From contig JANDLV010000019.1 in assembly GCA_024330185.1 (NCBI GenBank), forward strand, positions 1-62,787: a DNA stretch of 62,787 bases, read 5' to 3'. Below, piece after piece: positions 18,961-27,793 of this stretch. This stretch comes from Candidatus Siliceabacter maunaloa (GTDB lineage Bacteria; Actinomycetota; Thermoleophilia; Solirubrobacterales; Solirubrobacteraceae). Both the position numbers and the translations under genes were made by a program. Under the pieces are notes generated by a model. That model had not been told where the DNA came from. It saw nothing but the letters and a program-made list of their open reading frames with translations, and made no database searches. How positions within the stretch are numbered: position 1 is the stretch's first letter; each line of letters begins with the position of its first letter.

Positions 18961-19307
18961 ATGAGCCACCATGAACATCAGGTCCACGAAACACACGATC
19001 ACGTCCACGGGCCCGAGTGCGGACACACCGCGGTCCGTCACGACGACCACGTCGACTACCTGCACGACGCCATCTGCACCACCCGCACGACGACCACGTC
19101 GACGAGCACGTGATCGCGGTGGACGCAGACCATCCCGACGGGCACACCACGGCCGCCGGCGGGCACGACGCCGGGCACGAGCACGGGCCGAGCTGCGGGC
19201 ACGAGACGGTGCCCCACGACGACCACGTCGACTTCCTGGTCGACGGGCGCCTGCACAGCCCACACCAGGACCACTGCGACGACCACGGACCGCTGGCCGT
19301 CGCCTGA
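18961..19307 (+). pseudogene. His-rich metal-binding protein, frameshifted
   Basis: Two overlapping frames together encode a His-rich protein: the ATG 18961 frame begins MSHHEHQVHETHDHVHGPEC and runs to YLHDA, and the other frame resumes HLHHPHDDHVDEHV and continues through HGPSCGHETVPHDDHVDFL to DHCDDHGPLAVA. Restoring one G near 19069 (GACGCCAT to GACGGCCAT) gives one 115-residue protein with two related halves, each with a CGH and an HDDHVDxL motif. Many His plus Cys suggests zinc or nickel binding or storage. It lies between the SirB1-like gene and convergent zur. The shift may be real or an assembly error. Confidence 0.75.
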
Positions 19308-19329
19308 GCGGGGGAGCGGCAGCGCCCGT

Positions 19330-19770
19330 TCAGGCCCGTCCGGCGCAGTCCGCGCACGCGCCGCGCAGAACGACGTCGTGGCGGTGGACGGCGAAGGGCA
19401 GCCGGTCGCTGATCCGGTCGATCGCCGCCTCGAGCTCCTCGTCGGCGAAGGTCAGCACCCGCCCACAGCGATCGCAGACCGTGTGGTGATGGTGCTCGCC
19501 CGAGTGGTCGGCCGGCTCGAAGTGGGCGACGCCGTTCCCCGTATCCACGCGTTGGACGAGGGCGAGCTCGTGGAGGAGCTCGAGCGTGCGGTAGACAGTC
19601 GCGCGGCTCACCGGCTTGCCCTGGTCGGCCAGCGTGCGCTCGAGCTCCTGGGCGCTGCGCAGGCACCCCGCCGCAGCGAGCTCCTCGAGCACGAGCTCGC
19701 GGCCGCCGCCGCTGCGCAGTCCGGCGGCCCGCAGCGCCGCGTGGGCGCGTTCGAGCCAGTGCTCGCTCAT
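19330..19770 (-). CDS. zur: Fur-family metal regulator, probably Zur
   Basis: 146-residue Fur-family repressor: winged helix at residues 10-85 (VSRATVYRTLELLHELALV is the recognition region), a regulatory His cluster HHHHTVCDRCG and a second Cys pair CADC near the C-terminus, giving the structural CxxC...CxxC zinc site. ATG 19770 is the first Met of the conserved region. A palindrome upstream with the znuA spacing suggests autoregulation, and znuABC with CobW genes nearby favours Zur over Fur. Specificity (Zn, Fe or Ni) cannot be read from sequence. Confidence 0.85.
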   Translation of the reverse strand: MSEHWLERAHAALRAAGLRSGGGRELVLEELAAAGCLRSAQELERTLADQGKPVSRATVYRTLELLHELALVQRVDTGNGVAHFEPADHSGEHHHHTVCDRCGRVLTFADEELEAAIDRISDRLPFAVHRHDVVLRGACADCAGRA

Positions 19771-19778
19771 AGTGAGGA

Positions 19779-19797
19779 AATGATAACGAGGCGCATT
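19779..19797. promoter_or_regulatory. Zur-like site before zur
   Basis: AATGATA-ACGAG-GCGCATT retains the 7-5-7 layout with AATGA and CATT outer bases intact, 9 bp upstream of the zur start. It is compatible with autoregulation. Confidence 0.5.
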
Positions 19798-19886
19798 CGC
19801 GCGATCTTTCCCCCTAGGTTCGACGGCGCTGGGCCGGCTCCTCAACGGGCGTCGTCGTGGGAGCCAACGGGGGCGGCAAGTCGGCG

Positions 19887-21071
19887 TTAGAGGTAGCCCA
19901 TCGGGTCGCGCGGCGTCCCGTTGACGCGAACCTCGAAGTGCAGGTGAGCGCCGGTGGAGTTGCCCGTGTTGCCCACGTAGCCGATGACCTTGCCCTTGCT
20001 GACGTTCTGGCCGTTGGAGACGCCGAAGCGCGACTGGTGGGCGTAGCACGTCGACAGGGACGAGCTGTGCTGGATGCACGTGTAGTTGCCGTAGCCGCCC
20101 GTGAAGGCCCTCAGCACTACCTTGCCCGAGTCGGCCGCGCGGATCGGGGTCCCGTTCGCGGAGGCGAGGTCGATGCCGGCGTGCAGGCGGCCCCAGCGCT
20201 GACCGAACGGTGAGGTGAACGCGCCGTTGACGGGGTATATGAGCTCGCCTGAGCCACGGCGGATCGGGCCGCCCGCGCGAGAGGCGCGATTGAGCTTGGC
20301 CTGGATCTTCTCCTGCTCGGCCTCCATGGCCTCGAGGTCCTCCTCGATGTTGCGGCGCTCGGAGCCCACCTCCTCCAGGGCGTTCTCCTTGCCCTCCTGC
20401 GTCTGCTCGGCGCCCACGCGCGTGCCGATCAGCTCGCCCTTGGTATCGGCGACCTGGTCGCGACGGGTGCGCACGGCGTCGCGCAGCTCGCGCTGGCGAT
20501 CCTCGAGCTCGTCGAGGCGATCCTCGGTCGCGACGGCGTCCTCGCGGGCGCGGCGCACCTCCTCGACGATCCTGCGGTCGGCATCCGAGATGCGCGCGAT
20601 GAACTCGCCGCGCTCCAGGAGCTCAGCGAATCCGTCGCTGTTGAGGACGACCTCGAGCAGGCCCGGGTCGCCCATCTTGTAGATCTCGACCATTCGGCCC
20701 GAGAGCGCCTGGCGCGTCTCCTTCAGGCGCTCGCGCAGGCGCACGAGGCGAGCGCGCTCCTCACGCAGCTCGGTCTGCGTGCTCGCGAGCTCGGCCTGCT
20801 TGGAGTCGAGGTCGCCCTGCAGGCGCTGCTGGCGGCCGCGCAGGTCCCCGATGCGCCCCTCGAGGCGGTCGATGCGCTCCGAGTAGGAGCGGATGTCGCC
20901 GCGCAGCTCGCGCTCGGTGCCCAGCCGGCTCTCCACCCGCTCGCGCGCCGAGTCGATGCGCCGATCCAGCCGCGCGGACTCCTCGGCGGGATTGCCGATG
21001 GAGACGACGGGCAGCGCTGCCCACAACAGGAGGGGCAGCGCCACGCAGAGCAGGGCGATCCGCACGCGCAT
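19887..21071 (-). CDS. secreted M23 peptidase with coiled-coil (EnvC/RipA-like hydrolase or activator)
   Basis: 394-residue exported protein: signal peptide (residues 1-25), a long coiled coil at ~30-265 rich in Glu/Arg heptads, and a C-terminal LytM/M23 domain. Zinc ligands of an active endopeptidase are present: HxxxD in LHAGID (His297, Asp301) and the HxH of HLHFE (His376/378), with AHQS His345 as catalytic base. It should cut peptidoglycan cross-bridges during growth or division. No operon partner; 116 nt separate it from zur. Confidence 0.92.
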   Translation of the reverse strand: MRVRIALLCVALPLLLWAALPVVSIGNPAEESARLDRRIDSARERVESRLGTERELRGDIRSYSERIDRLEGRIGDLRGRQQRLQGDLDSKQAELASTQTELREERARLVRLRERLKETRQALSGRMVEIYKMGDPGLLEVVLNSDGFAELLERGEFIARISDADRRIVEEVRRAREDAVATEDRLDELEDRQRELRDAVRTRRDQVADTKGELIGTRVGAEQTQEGKENALEEVGSERRNIEEDLEAMEAEQEKIQAKLNRASRAGGPIRRGSGELIYPVNGAFTSPFGQRWGRLHAGIDLASANGTPIRAADSGKVVLRAFTGGYGNYTCIQHSSSLSTCYAHQSRFGVSNGQNVSKGKVIGYVGNTGNSTGAHLHFEVRVNGTPRDPMGYL

Positions 21072-21141
21072 GGCGGCGCTGACCGTACGTCAGGGTCACG
21101 CCCCGCAGCGCAAGACCGCTTGCACCGGGAGGATTCCCGGG

Positions 21142-21519
21142 TCAGTCCCCCGACGGGCGGTAGGTGCCGAAGCTCCAGAGGTTGCCCTCGGGATCGCGGA
21201 CAGCGAACTCGCGCGAGCCGTAGTCCTGGTCGGTGAGGCCCATGGCGACATCGGCGCCCGCGCCGGTGGCGCGGGCGAACAGGCCGTCGGGGTCGGCGAC
21301 GGCCGCGTACAGCGACCCACTTCCCGCGGGCTTGCTCATCGGCCCCTCGCCGCCGAGCATGATCAGCGCGCCGCCGAAGGCAAGCTCGGCGTGGGCCACG
21401 CCCCCGTCCTCGCCGCGGTGAACGACGTGGCGGGTGAAGCCCAGCGCCGCCTCCAGCCAGTCCATCGCGGCCTCGGGATCGTGGTAGCGCAGGATGGGGA
21501 ACAACGTCTGATCGCTCAT
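21142..21519 (-). CDS. VOC/glyoxalase-fold protein
   Basis: 125-residue vicinal-oxygen-chelate protein of the PhnB/bleomycin-resistance-like type: FPILRYHDPEAAMDWLEAAL start, then GGALIMLGGEG and a closing REFAVRDPEGNLWSFGTYRP. The substrate is unknown. Start ATG 21519 is chosen because upstream residues are Arg-rich and not family-like. Confidence 0.88.
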   Translation of the reverse strand: MSDQTLFPILRYHDPEAAMDWLEAALGFTRHVVHRGEDGGVAHAELAFGGALIMLGGEGPMSKPAGSGSLYAAVADPDGLFARATGAGADVAMGLTDQDYGSREFAVRDPEGNLWSFGTYRPSGD

Positions 21520-21583
21520 GGCCGCGACACTACGGCGCGGCCGACGCGCCGTCTTGGATGGATGTGACATCTAACGTCGCCGG

Positions 21584-21670
21584 AGGTCGCCGGTTCCGGC
21601 GACGGAAGGCGAAAGACCTCATCCGAAGGTCGACCCTTGCGGCGACCGGCAGGCGAAACCTCTTCATCCG
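21584..21670 (+). repeat. tandem pair of a GC-rich structured element, copies 1 and 2
   Basis: Copy 1 (21584-21625) and copy 2 (21627-21670) share AGGTCG...GGCGAC-GG-AGGCGAAA...CCTC-ATCCG. Copy 1 holds the palindrome TCGCCGG-TT-CCGGCGA. A third copy with near-identical 33-nt core is in the pspA leader on the other strand. Possible structured RNA, protein site or REP-like repeat. Confidence 0.6.
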
Positions 21671-22512
21671 CTGACGCCGAGGCCATCTGGCAGAAGGGCG
21701 GCGGCGAAGCGGGTCGGCGTCACGCCCGCGAACGCCTTGAAGTCGCGATTGAAGTGCGACTGGTCGAAGTAGCCGCACTCGGCGGCCACGCCCGCCCAGT
21801 CGGGGCGATCGTCGCCGCAGCGCAGCAGCGCCGTGGCGCGCTCGAAGCGTAGGATCCGGGCCACCGTCTTGGGCGGCAGGCCCACCTGCTCGCGAAAGCG
21901 CGCGGCCAGGTGGCGGCGGCTGCAGCGCAGCTCGCGGGCGAGCGTCTCCACCGTGACGCACCCGTGGGAGCCCTCCAGCAGCGCCCAGGCACGCAGGACG
22001 TCCGGGGAGGCCGGCCGCGCGGCCGCCAGCCGGCCGGCGAGGAGCCGGTCCAGCAGCGCGAAGCGTGCGTCCCACCCGGGAGCCGCGGCCAGCCGCTCGG
22101 GCAGTGCGCGCCCAGCCGCCCCCAGCACGTCCTCGAGAGCTACGCAGCGGCCTGCCACCTCGTGCATCGGGACGCCGAGCACCATGTGCGCGCCCGGCGG
22201 GGAGAGGTTGACCTCGATGCCGTGCTGGTGGCCGGTGTACTCGGTCAGCGCGGCGCGCTCGTCCAGGCCGGTGACAAACGAGACGTGCGTGCCGCGCGTC
22301 GCGCCGTCGAGCACGCGGATCGGGTCGCCGAAGCTGACGATCAGGGCGACGATCCCCCTGGGCGCCTCCCGGCGGCGGAAGGGTTGCGACGACCACTCGC
22401 GGTAGCCCTGGTAGCGGCGCACCCAGGCGGCCAGCGCGGGATGCGGCGCGCGGGTGAGGACCTCCCAGTGGCCGGTGGGCGTCGTCCGGCAGGCGATGAC
22501 GGCCGCCGACAT
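21664..22512 (-). CDS. AraC-family transcriptional regulator
   Basis: 282-residue regulator with an N-terminal sensing domain (~1-150) and a C-terminal double helix-turn-helix: first HTH VETLARELRCSRRHLAARFREQ, second around WAGVAAECGYFDQSHFNRDFKAF with the AraC consensus GYxDQSHFxRxFK. The target is unknown; it diverges from htpX across 46 bp. Start ATG 22512 gives the usual length; an upstream Met is possible. Confidence 0.88.
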   Translation of the reverse strand: MSAAVIACRTTPTGHWEVLTRAPHPALAAWVRRYQGYREWSSQPFRRREAPRGIVALIVSFGDPIRVLDGATRGTHVSFVTGLDERAALTEYTGHQHGIEVNLSPPGAHMVLGVPMHEVAGRCVALEDVLGAAGRALPERLAAAPGWDARFALLDRLLAGRLAAARPASPDVLRAWALLEGSHGCVTVETLARELRCSRRHLAARFREQVGLPPKTVARILRFERATALLRCGDDRPDWAGVAAECGYFDQSHFNRDFKAFAGVTPTRFAAALLPDGLGVSG

Positions 22513-22558
22513 GCCACAAGCGTAAGGTCGCCTCACGCGCGTGACTAGACTTCCCTGC

Positions 22559-23455
22559 ATGGCTCCTTCGTCCACTCAGCGCTTCGGGCGCGATCGCGGG
22601 CTCCAGGCCCGCATGCTTCTGACCATGTTCCTCCTGGGCGCCGTCTACGTGGTGCTCGTCGGCGCGCTGTTCGCCTTCGGTGTCGGCGGCGTGCTCATCC
22701 TGATCATCGCGGGCGGCCTGTTCGCCGCGCAGTTCTTCGGGTCGGAGGCCCTCGCCCTGCGCGCGATGGGGGTGCAGCAGGTCTCCGTGCAGGAGGCGCC
22801 GGAGCTGCACGCCATGGTCGAGCGCCTGTGCCTCCAGGCCGACCTGCCCAAGCCACGCCTGGGCATCGTGCAGACCGAGATGCCCAACGCCTTCGCCATG
22901 GGCCGCTCGCAGAAGCACTCCACCGTGGTGGTCACCACCGGCATCATGGACCTGCTCAGCCCCTCCGAGCTGGAGGGCGTCATGGCCCACGAGCTCAGCC
23001 ACATCCAGAGCCGCGACGTGATGGTCATGACCGTCGCCTCGTTCTTCGCCTCGATCGCGGCGATGGTGATGCAGTTCGGCTTCTTCTTCGGCGGCGGGGG
23101 CGACGACGAGGGCCCCGGGATCCTCGGGCTGATCGCGGTCTCCTTCGTGGTCTACGTCGTCTCCTTCTTCCTCATGCAGGCCCTGTCGCGCTACCGCGAG
23201 TTCTCCGCCGACCGCGGTGCCGCCGTGATGACCGGCAGGCCCAGCGCGCTGTCCTCGGCGCTGATGAAGATCGGCGGCATGATGGAGCAGATCCCCCAGG
23301 ACGACATGCGGGCGCGCAGCGAGCTCAAGGCGTTCTACATCTTCCCGGCGGGCGCGAAGAAGTCGCTGTTCAACCTCTTCTCGACCCACCCCCCGATGGA
23401 GAAGCGCATCGCGGCGCTGTCGCAGGTCGAGGCGCAGCTCCAGGCCGGCCGCTAG
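22559..23455 (+). CDS. htpX: HtpX-like M48 membrane zinc metalloprotease
   Basis: 298-residue integral membrane protease. Two N-terminal membrane helices (~20-62), the zinc/catalytic HELSH at 144-148, two further hydrophobic segments and EFSADRGA carrying the third zinc ligand Glu. It degrades damaged membrane proteins. ATG 22559 gives normal length. PspAB follows after 16 nt, the htpX-pspAB pairing known in Actinobacteria, tying it to the phage-shock response whose PspA/PspAA genes lie 4 kb away. Confidence 0.93.
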   Translation: MAPSSTQRFGRDRGLQARMLLTMFLLGAVYVVLVGALFAFGVGGVLILIIAGGLFAAQFFGSEALALRAMGVQQVSVQEAPELHAMVERLCLQADLPKPRLGIVQTEMPNAFAMGRSQKHSTVVVTTGIMDLLSPSELEGVMAHELSHIQSRDVMVMTVASFFASIAAMVMQFGFFFGGGGDDEGPGILGLIAVSFVVYVVSFFLMQALSRYREFSADRGAAVMTGRPSALSSALMKIGGMMEQIPQDDMRARSELKAFYIFPAGAKKSLFNLFSTHPPMEKRIAALSQVEAQLQAGR

Positions 23456-23471
23456 CCGGAGAGAGAATCAG

Positions 23472-24044
23472 ATGGGCCTCTTCGACTCGCTGCTCGGGCG
23501 CCGGCAGATCAAGGGTCCGGCGCCCGACCGCCTGTTCGCGCTGTCGACGGCCTACGTCCACCTCTCGGCGGGCCACCAGATCGAGACGCGCGGCGCCGCC
23601 GCCATCGTCTTCCAGCCGCTGGGCACCTCCGACTTCGACCAGATCGCCTCGGAGGTCGAGGAGCTCGTGCGCAGCACCGGCGAGGAGACCGGCACCTCGC
23701 TGGAGAAGCACGAGGACGCCTACGGCTACCGCTGGATGATCGTGCGCGACGACGACCTCGAGGACCAGGTCGTCAACGTCAACGCGGTCGCCGACGCGCT
23801 GGGCGTCGGCGGCTACGGCGACCGCATCCTGGCCGCCGTCTTCGGCTTCCGCGACACCCGCGGCCAGGACATGTACCTCATCTACAACTACAAGCGGGGC
23901 TCCTGGTACCCGTTCGTCCCCGCCGGCGGGGACAAGCAGCGCTCCAACGAGCGCGAGCTGCAGCTCAAGGCCATCATCGGCCAGGAGCTGCCCGTCGAGC
24001 CCGAGCTCGAGCGCTGGTTCCCCCTCTGGGGCATCCCGATCTGA
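23472..24044 (+). CDS. pspAB: PspA-associated protein PspAB
   Basis: 190-residue protein starting MGLFDSLLGRRQIKGPAPDR, the typical opening of PspAB, with a YIYNYKRGSWYPFVP-like C-terminal portion. PspAB proteins occur beside HtpX or PspA in envelope-stress systems; the mechanism is unknown. GGAGAGA precedes the ATG. Its stop overlaps the probable CTG start of the next gene (CTGA). Confidence 0.85.
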   Translation: MGLFDSLLGRRQIKGPAPDRLFALSTAYVHLSAGHQIETRGAAAIVFQPLGTSDFDQIASEVEELVRSTGEETGTSLEKHEDAYGYRWMIVRDDDLEDQVVNVNAVADALGVGGYGDRILAAVFGFRDTRGQDMYLIYNYKRGSWYPFVPAGGDKQRSNERELQLKAIIGQELPVEPELERWFPLWGIPI

Positions 24045-25222
24045 GCGCGGGCCGCCGTCGGCTGGCCTTCGCCGGGGTCGTCTACGCGTTCACCCTGCTG
24101 CTGGTCGGCGCGCAGCTCCCCACGCCGCTCTACGGCGTCTTCCAGGAGGCCTTCGGGTTCTCGCCGCTGGTCCTGACCCTGATCTTCGCGTCCTACGCGC
24201 TCGCGGTCATCGCGGGGCTGCTCCTCCTCGGCCCGCTCTCGGACGCCGTCGGCCGCCGGGCGCCGCTGGTGGTGACGCTCCTGGTGGCCGCGGGGGCCTC
24301 TGTGCTGTTCGCGCTCGCCCAGGCGACGGTCGTCCTGTTCGCCGCCCGCGTGGCGCAGGGGCTGGCCGTGGGCATCGCCAGCGGGGCGGCGGTGGCCGCA
24401 CTGGTCGAGCTCGAGCCCGGCGGCGACCGCGGCCGGGCGGCGCTGGCGGCGACGCTGGCCACGGTGGGAGGGTCGGCGCTCGGGCCGCTGCTGGCCGGCG
24501 TCCTGGCCGAGCACGTCGGCGGCCGCGCGCTGCCCTTCGTGGTGCACCTCGGGCTGCTCGTCCCCGCGCTCGTCCTGATGGCCCTGCTCCCTCCCTCACG
24601 TGGGGTGCTCGCGGCGCTGGCGGGCTGGCGGCCGCGGCGCCCGACGCTGCCGCCCGAGGCGCGGCCCTTCGTCGCGGCCACGCTGGCGGCCACCGCGGGC
24701 TGGGCCGTGTCCGGACTCTTCCTCGCGGTCATCCCGTCCTACGCAGCGCTCCTGCTGGGCAGCGACGACCTCGCGCTGCTGGGCGGGATCGTGTTCGTGA
24801 TGCTCGCCGCGTCCTGCGCCGCGCAGGTCGCGGCTCGTGCGACCCCCGCGCGCAGCGCCATGCTGGCGGGCCTCGTCTCGCTCGTCGCGGGCGCCGCACT
24901 CGTGGCCCTGGCCTTCCCGACGCGGTCGCTCGCCGTGCTGCTGGCCGGTTCACTGAGCGCGGGGCTCGGGCAGGGCCTGACGTGGCTTGGCGCCACGACC
25001 ACCATCAACGCCATCGCACCGCAAGACCGCCGCGCCGAGGTCTCCTCGACCTACTTCGCCGCGATCTACCTCGGCGTCTCGCTGGCGGTGGTGGGGGTGG
25101 GCGCCCTTGCCACGGCGATCTCCCTGGAGGTCGCCGTCTACGTCTTCACCGCCGTCGTCTCCGCCGGCGCGTTGGCCACCATCCCGGTGGTCGCGCGCCC
25201 CATGGAGAGGACCACTGCGTAG
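24041..25222 (+). CDS. MFS transporter with apparent CTG start
   Basis: 393-residue 12-helix major facilitator protein. Motif A reads GPLSDAVGRR near residue 70 and the N-terminus LSAGRRRLAFAGVVYAFTLL is a typical MFS opening. No ATG, GTG or TTG lies in frame before codon 77, and starting there would delete the first helices; the CTG at 24041 sits exactly where a start is expected and overlaps the pspAB stop as CTGA. The substrate is unknown; drug/metabolite efflux is typical for the subgroup. Confidence 0.85.
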   Translation: MSAGRRRLAFAGVVYAFTLLLVGAQLPTPLYGVFQEAFGFSPLVLTLIFASYALAVIAGLLLLGPLSDAVGRRAPLVVTLLVAAGASVLFALAQATVVLFAARVAQGLAVGIASGAAVAALVELEPGGDRGRAALAATLATVGGSALGPLLAGVLAEHVGGRALPFVVHLGLLVPALVLMALLPPSRGVLAALAGWRPRRPTLPPEARPFVAATLAATAGWAVSGLFLAVIPSYAALLLGSDDLALLGGIVFVMLAASCAAQVAARATPARSAMLAGLVSLVAGAALVALAFPTRSLAVLLAGSLSAGLGQGLTWLGATTTINAIAPQDRRAEVSSTYFAAIYLGVSLAVVGVGALATAISLEVAVYVFTAVVSAGALATIPVVARPMERTTA

Positions 25223-25327
25223 GCGGCCAAGCCGAGGACCGGCAGGCCGGCTCCGTCAGCCCGCCAGGCCCTTGTCGCGCAGCTCCCTCTGCGCGGCGTC
25301 GGTCCGTGTAGATCGCGACGACCGCTG

Positions 25328-26359
25328 CTACCAGTGCACGCCGCGCATCATCTGCGCGAAGACCTGGGCGCTGCGGGTGAGCCCGTCGTCGTCGGTGTCC
25401 CCCTCGGGGTTGGCCGGCCCGACCTTCTTCTTGTCCCCCCGCGCTGCGGCCGAGTCGGGGAAGAGCTTGTAGGCCGCTCCCAGGGTGACGTCCATCGACT
25501 TCGGGTTGGCCGCGTAGAGGATCTGGCCCAGGTTGCCCAGCGGCGTGGCGACGCGCTTGGGCCGGTGGATGATCGCGTCGGTGATCAGGCCGGCGGCCTC
25601 GTCGGGCGACAGCGTGGGGAACGACTTGTACATGCCCGTCGGCGCGATCATCGGGGTACGCACCAGCGGCATGTGGATCGTCGTGATGGTGACGTTGTCG
25701 TCCATCATCTCCGGGGCGACGCAGCGCGAGAACGCGTCGAGCGCCGCCTTGGAGGCCACGTATGCCGAGAAGCGCGGCGTGTTGGTCTGCACCCCGATCG
25801 ACGAGATGTTCACGATCTGCCCGTAGCGGCGCTCGCGCATCGGGGGGACGAGGCACAGGATGAGGCGCACCGCGCCCAGGTAGTTGAGCTGGATGGTGCG
25901 CTCGAAGTCGTGAAAGCGCTCGTAGGACAGCGCCAGCGAGCGGCGGATGGAGCGCCCCGCGTTGTTGACCAGGATGTCGACGTGGCCGTGGCGCTCGAGC
26001 ACCTCGGCGGCCATCCGATCGATGTCCTCGAAGTCCGACAGGTCGCAACGGTGCACGTGCGCCTCGCCGCCGGCCTGCTCGATCGCCTCACGCGTGGACT
26101 CGAGCTTCTCGGGCGTGCGCGCGACGAGCAGCACGGTGCCTCCTGCCTGCGCGATCTTCATCGCCGCGGCCAGGCCGATCCCCGAGGACGCGCCGGTGAC
26201 CATCACGTGACGGCCCTCGATCGCGTCGCGCAGCGAGCGCCCGCCGGTCGCCCGCCGGCCCAAGCGCAGCACCTCGTCGGGCACCTGCTGGCCCACGGCC
26301 CTGGCGGCGCCGCCGATCAGCCGCGCCGCTCCCCCCACTCCGCGCACCACGCCGGCCAT
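25328..26359 (-). CDS. short-chain dehydrogenase/reductase
   Basis: 343-residue SDR: an N-terminal helical extension of ~50 residues, NADP-binding TGASSGIG, NNAG, a Ser in NISSIG and the catalytic YVASK. The extension and long C-terminal tail resemble the SDR half of mycobacterial multifunctional acyl-CoA reductases (AcrA1 type); the neighbouring gene at 26408-27487 matches the other half. It may reduce fatty aldehydes or acyl intermediates. That functional link is inference. Confidence 0.88.
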   Translation of the reverse strand: MAGVVRGVGGAARLIGGAARAVGQQVPDEVLRLGRRATGGRSLRDAIEGRHVMVTGASSGIGLAAAMKIAQAGGTVLLVARTPEKLESTREAIEQAGGEAHVHRCDLSDFEDIDRMAAEVLERHGHVDILVNNAGRSIRRSLALSYERFHDFERTIQLNYLGAVRLILCLVPPMRERRYGQIVNISSIGVQTNTPRFSAYVASKAALDAFSRCVAPEMMDDNVTITTIHMPLVRTPMIAPTGMYKSFPTLSPDEAAGLITDAIIHRPKRVATPLGNLGQILYAANPKSMDVTLGAAYKLFPDSAAARGDKKKVGPANPEGDTDDDGLTRSAQVFAQMMRGVHW

Positions 26360-26407
26360 GGAGCGAAACCTAGTGGTTCCTTCGCTGGGTCGCAGGGCGG
26401 AGGGCCA

Positions 26408-27487
26408 CTACCTCAGGTTGCGCTCCCAGTAGTCCCACAGCCGGTCGGCGTAGCCCTCCAGGGGCGGGACGGCGACGCCGCTGCCCCCCAGCGCCCGCCG
26501 GGTGGCGGCCGTGTCGAAGCGCGCGGTGAAGCCCAGGTAGGCGATGATCTCAGCGGGGATGCCCCAGGCGGCCAGCAGCCGGCGCAGCGGACCGCCGATC
26601 AGGGGCGCCCGCGTGGCCGCGGTCGTGCCCCGAGTGACAGCCCAGGCCGCGGGGCGACCGCCCATCCGCGCTGCGAGGCGCGGTGCGCCGGCCGCGCGAG
26701 CGAAGGCGTTGAGCACCTCGACCGACGGGAGGGGCTCGGGGCTGCACAGGTGGAAGGCCTGCCCGTCGAAGCCGTCGGCGTGGGCGAGGTGGTCGATGGC
26801 GTCGGCCACGAAGTCCACCGGCACGATGTTGGTGTCCCCCAGTTCGGGGCCGACGAGGGGGATCCAGGACGGCAGGCGGCTGGCGGCACGGATGGCCCTG
26901 AAGAAGTAGTAGGGGCCGTCGATCTTGTCCATCTCGCCCGTGCGCGAGTCGCCGACGACCACCGCGGGGCGGTAGACGCGCCAGGGGACGGCGGTCTCCT
27001 CGCGGACGATCTTCTCCGACGCGAACTTGGTGGCGTGATAGGGGTGCTCCAGAGGCTGGCCCTCGTCGAACATGGCCTCCGTGAACGTGCCGCGGTACAT
27101 CCCTGCCGCGGCCACCGAGGAGACGTGATGGAAGCGCCCGGCGACCAGCGCGTTGGCCAGCTCGACCGCGTTGCGCGTGCCCCCCACGTTGGCCACGCGG
27201 TTGCGCTCCTCGTCGGCGGCCATGTCGTAGACGGCGGCCAGGTGGAAGACGTGGTCGACCCCGCGCAGCGCCTCGAGGTCGGCGTCGCCCGCGCCCAGGC
27301 GCGGCAGCCCCAGGTCGCCGACCACCGCCTTGACCCGCTCGGCATGACCCCAGCGCTGCACCAGCGCGTCGAGCTTGGGCCGTGACGACGCGCGCACCAG
27401 CACGTGCACGTCGCCGTCGCGGGCCAGCAGACGCTCCACCAGGTGCTTGCCGATGAACCCGGTGGCGCCCGTGACCAGGGAGGCCAT
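26408..27487 (-). CDS. extended SDR / NAD-dependent epimerase-reductase (NAD_binding_4-like)
   Basis: 359-residue extended SDR with TGATGFIGKHL at the N-terminus, a VSSVAA Ser region and the catalytic YHATK. It resembles the N-terminal half of AcrA1-type fatty acyl-CoA reductases and dihydroflavonol-reductase-like proteins. It lies 48 bp upstream of the SDR on the same strand; together they look like a split version of the fused enzyme, probably acting in lipid or wax metabolism. Confidence 0.85.
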   Translation of the reverse strand: MASLVTGATGFIGKHLVERLLARDGDVHVLVRASSRPKLDALVQRWGHAERVKAVVGDLGLPRLGAGDADLEALRGVDHVFHLAAVYDMAADEERNRVANVGGTRNAVELANALVAGRFHHVSSVAAAGMYRGTFTEAMFDEGQPLEHPYHATKFASEKIVREETAVPWRVYRPAVVVGDSRTGEMDKIDGPYYFFRAIRAASRLPSWIPLVGPELGDTNIVPVDFVADAIDHLAHADGFDGQAFHLCSPEPLPSVEVLNAFARAAGAPRLAARMGGRPAAWAVTRGTTAATRAPLIGGPLRRLLAAWGIPAEIIAYLGFTARFDTAATRRALGGSGVAVPPLEGYADRLWDYWERNLR

Positions 27488-27514
27488 CTGCGAGAGTCCG
27501 CGGCTAGCCGACGG

Positions 27515-27793
27515 CTAGCCGGGAATCAGGCCATCGCCGGTGAAGTCGGCCGCCGCCTCCTCGAAGGAGGTGTCGGGTGGCGGCACTAGCACGTCGGAGC
27601 CCACCAGGTCGTCGTCGGGGACAGGGGTGCCGTGCTCGCGCACCAGCGCCAGGAGCTGGGCGAAGGCCACCTGGAAGCCCTCGCGGTCGCCGCCGTCCAC
27701 GGCGGCGACGCAGACGTTGTCCAGCTCGTTGAGGCGGTCCATGTCGTCGTCGGCCAGCCTGAACTGGCCCTCGGACATGATCCTGACGATCAC
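27515..27793 (-). CDS. pspAA: PspA-associated protein PspAA
   Basis: 92-residue protein with the characteristic MIVRIMSEGQFRLADDDMDR start of PspAA and an acidic C-terminus. It partners PspA in the actinobacterial/archaeal phage-shock system. Its start overlaps the pspA stop (ATGA). Confidence 0.9.
   Translation of the reverse strand: MIVRIMSEGQFRLADDDMDRLNELDNVCVAAVDGGDREGFQVAFAQLLALVREHGTPVPDDDLVGSDVLVPPPDTSFEEAAADFTGDGLIPG

Noticed and set aside
19840-19886. VVVGANGGGKSA, a Walker A-like peptide upstream of zur
   Set aside because: Only about a dozen residues with no following ATPase motifs; could be a scrap of an ABC gene or chance.
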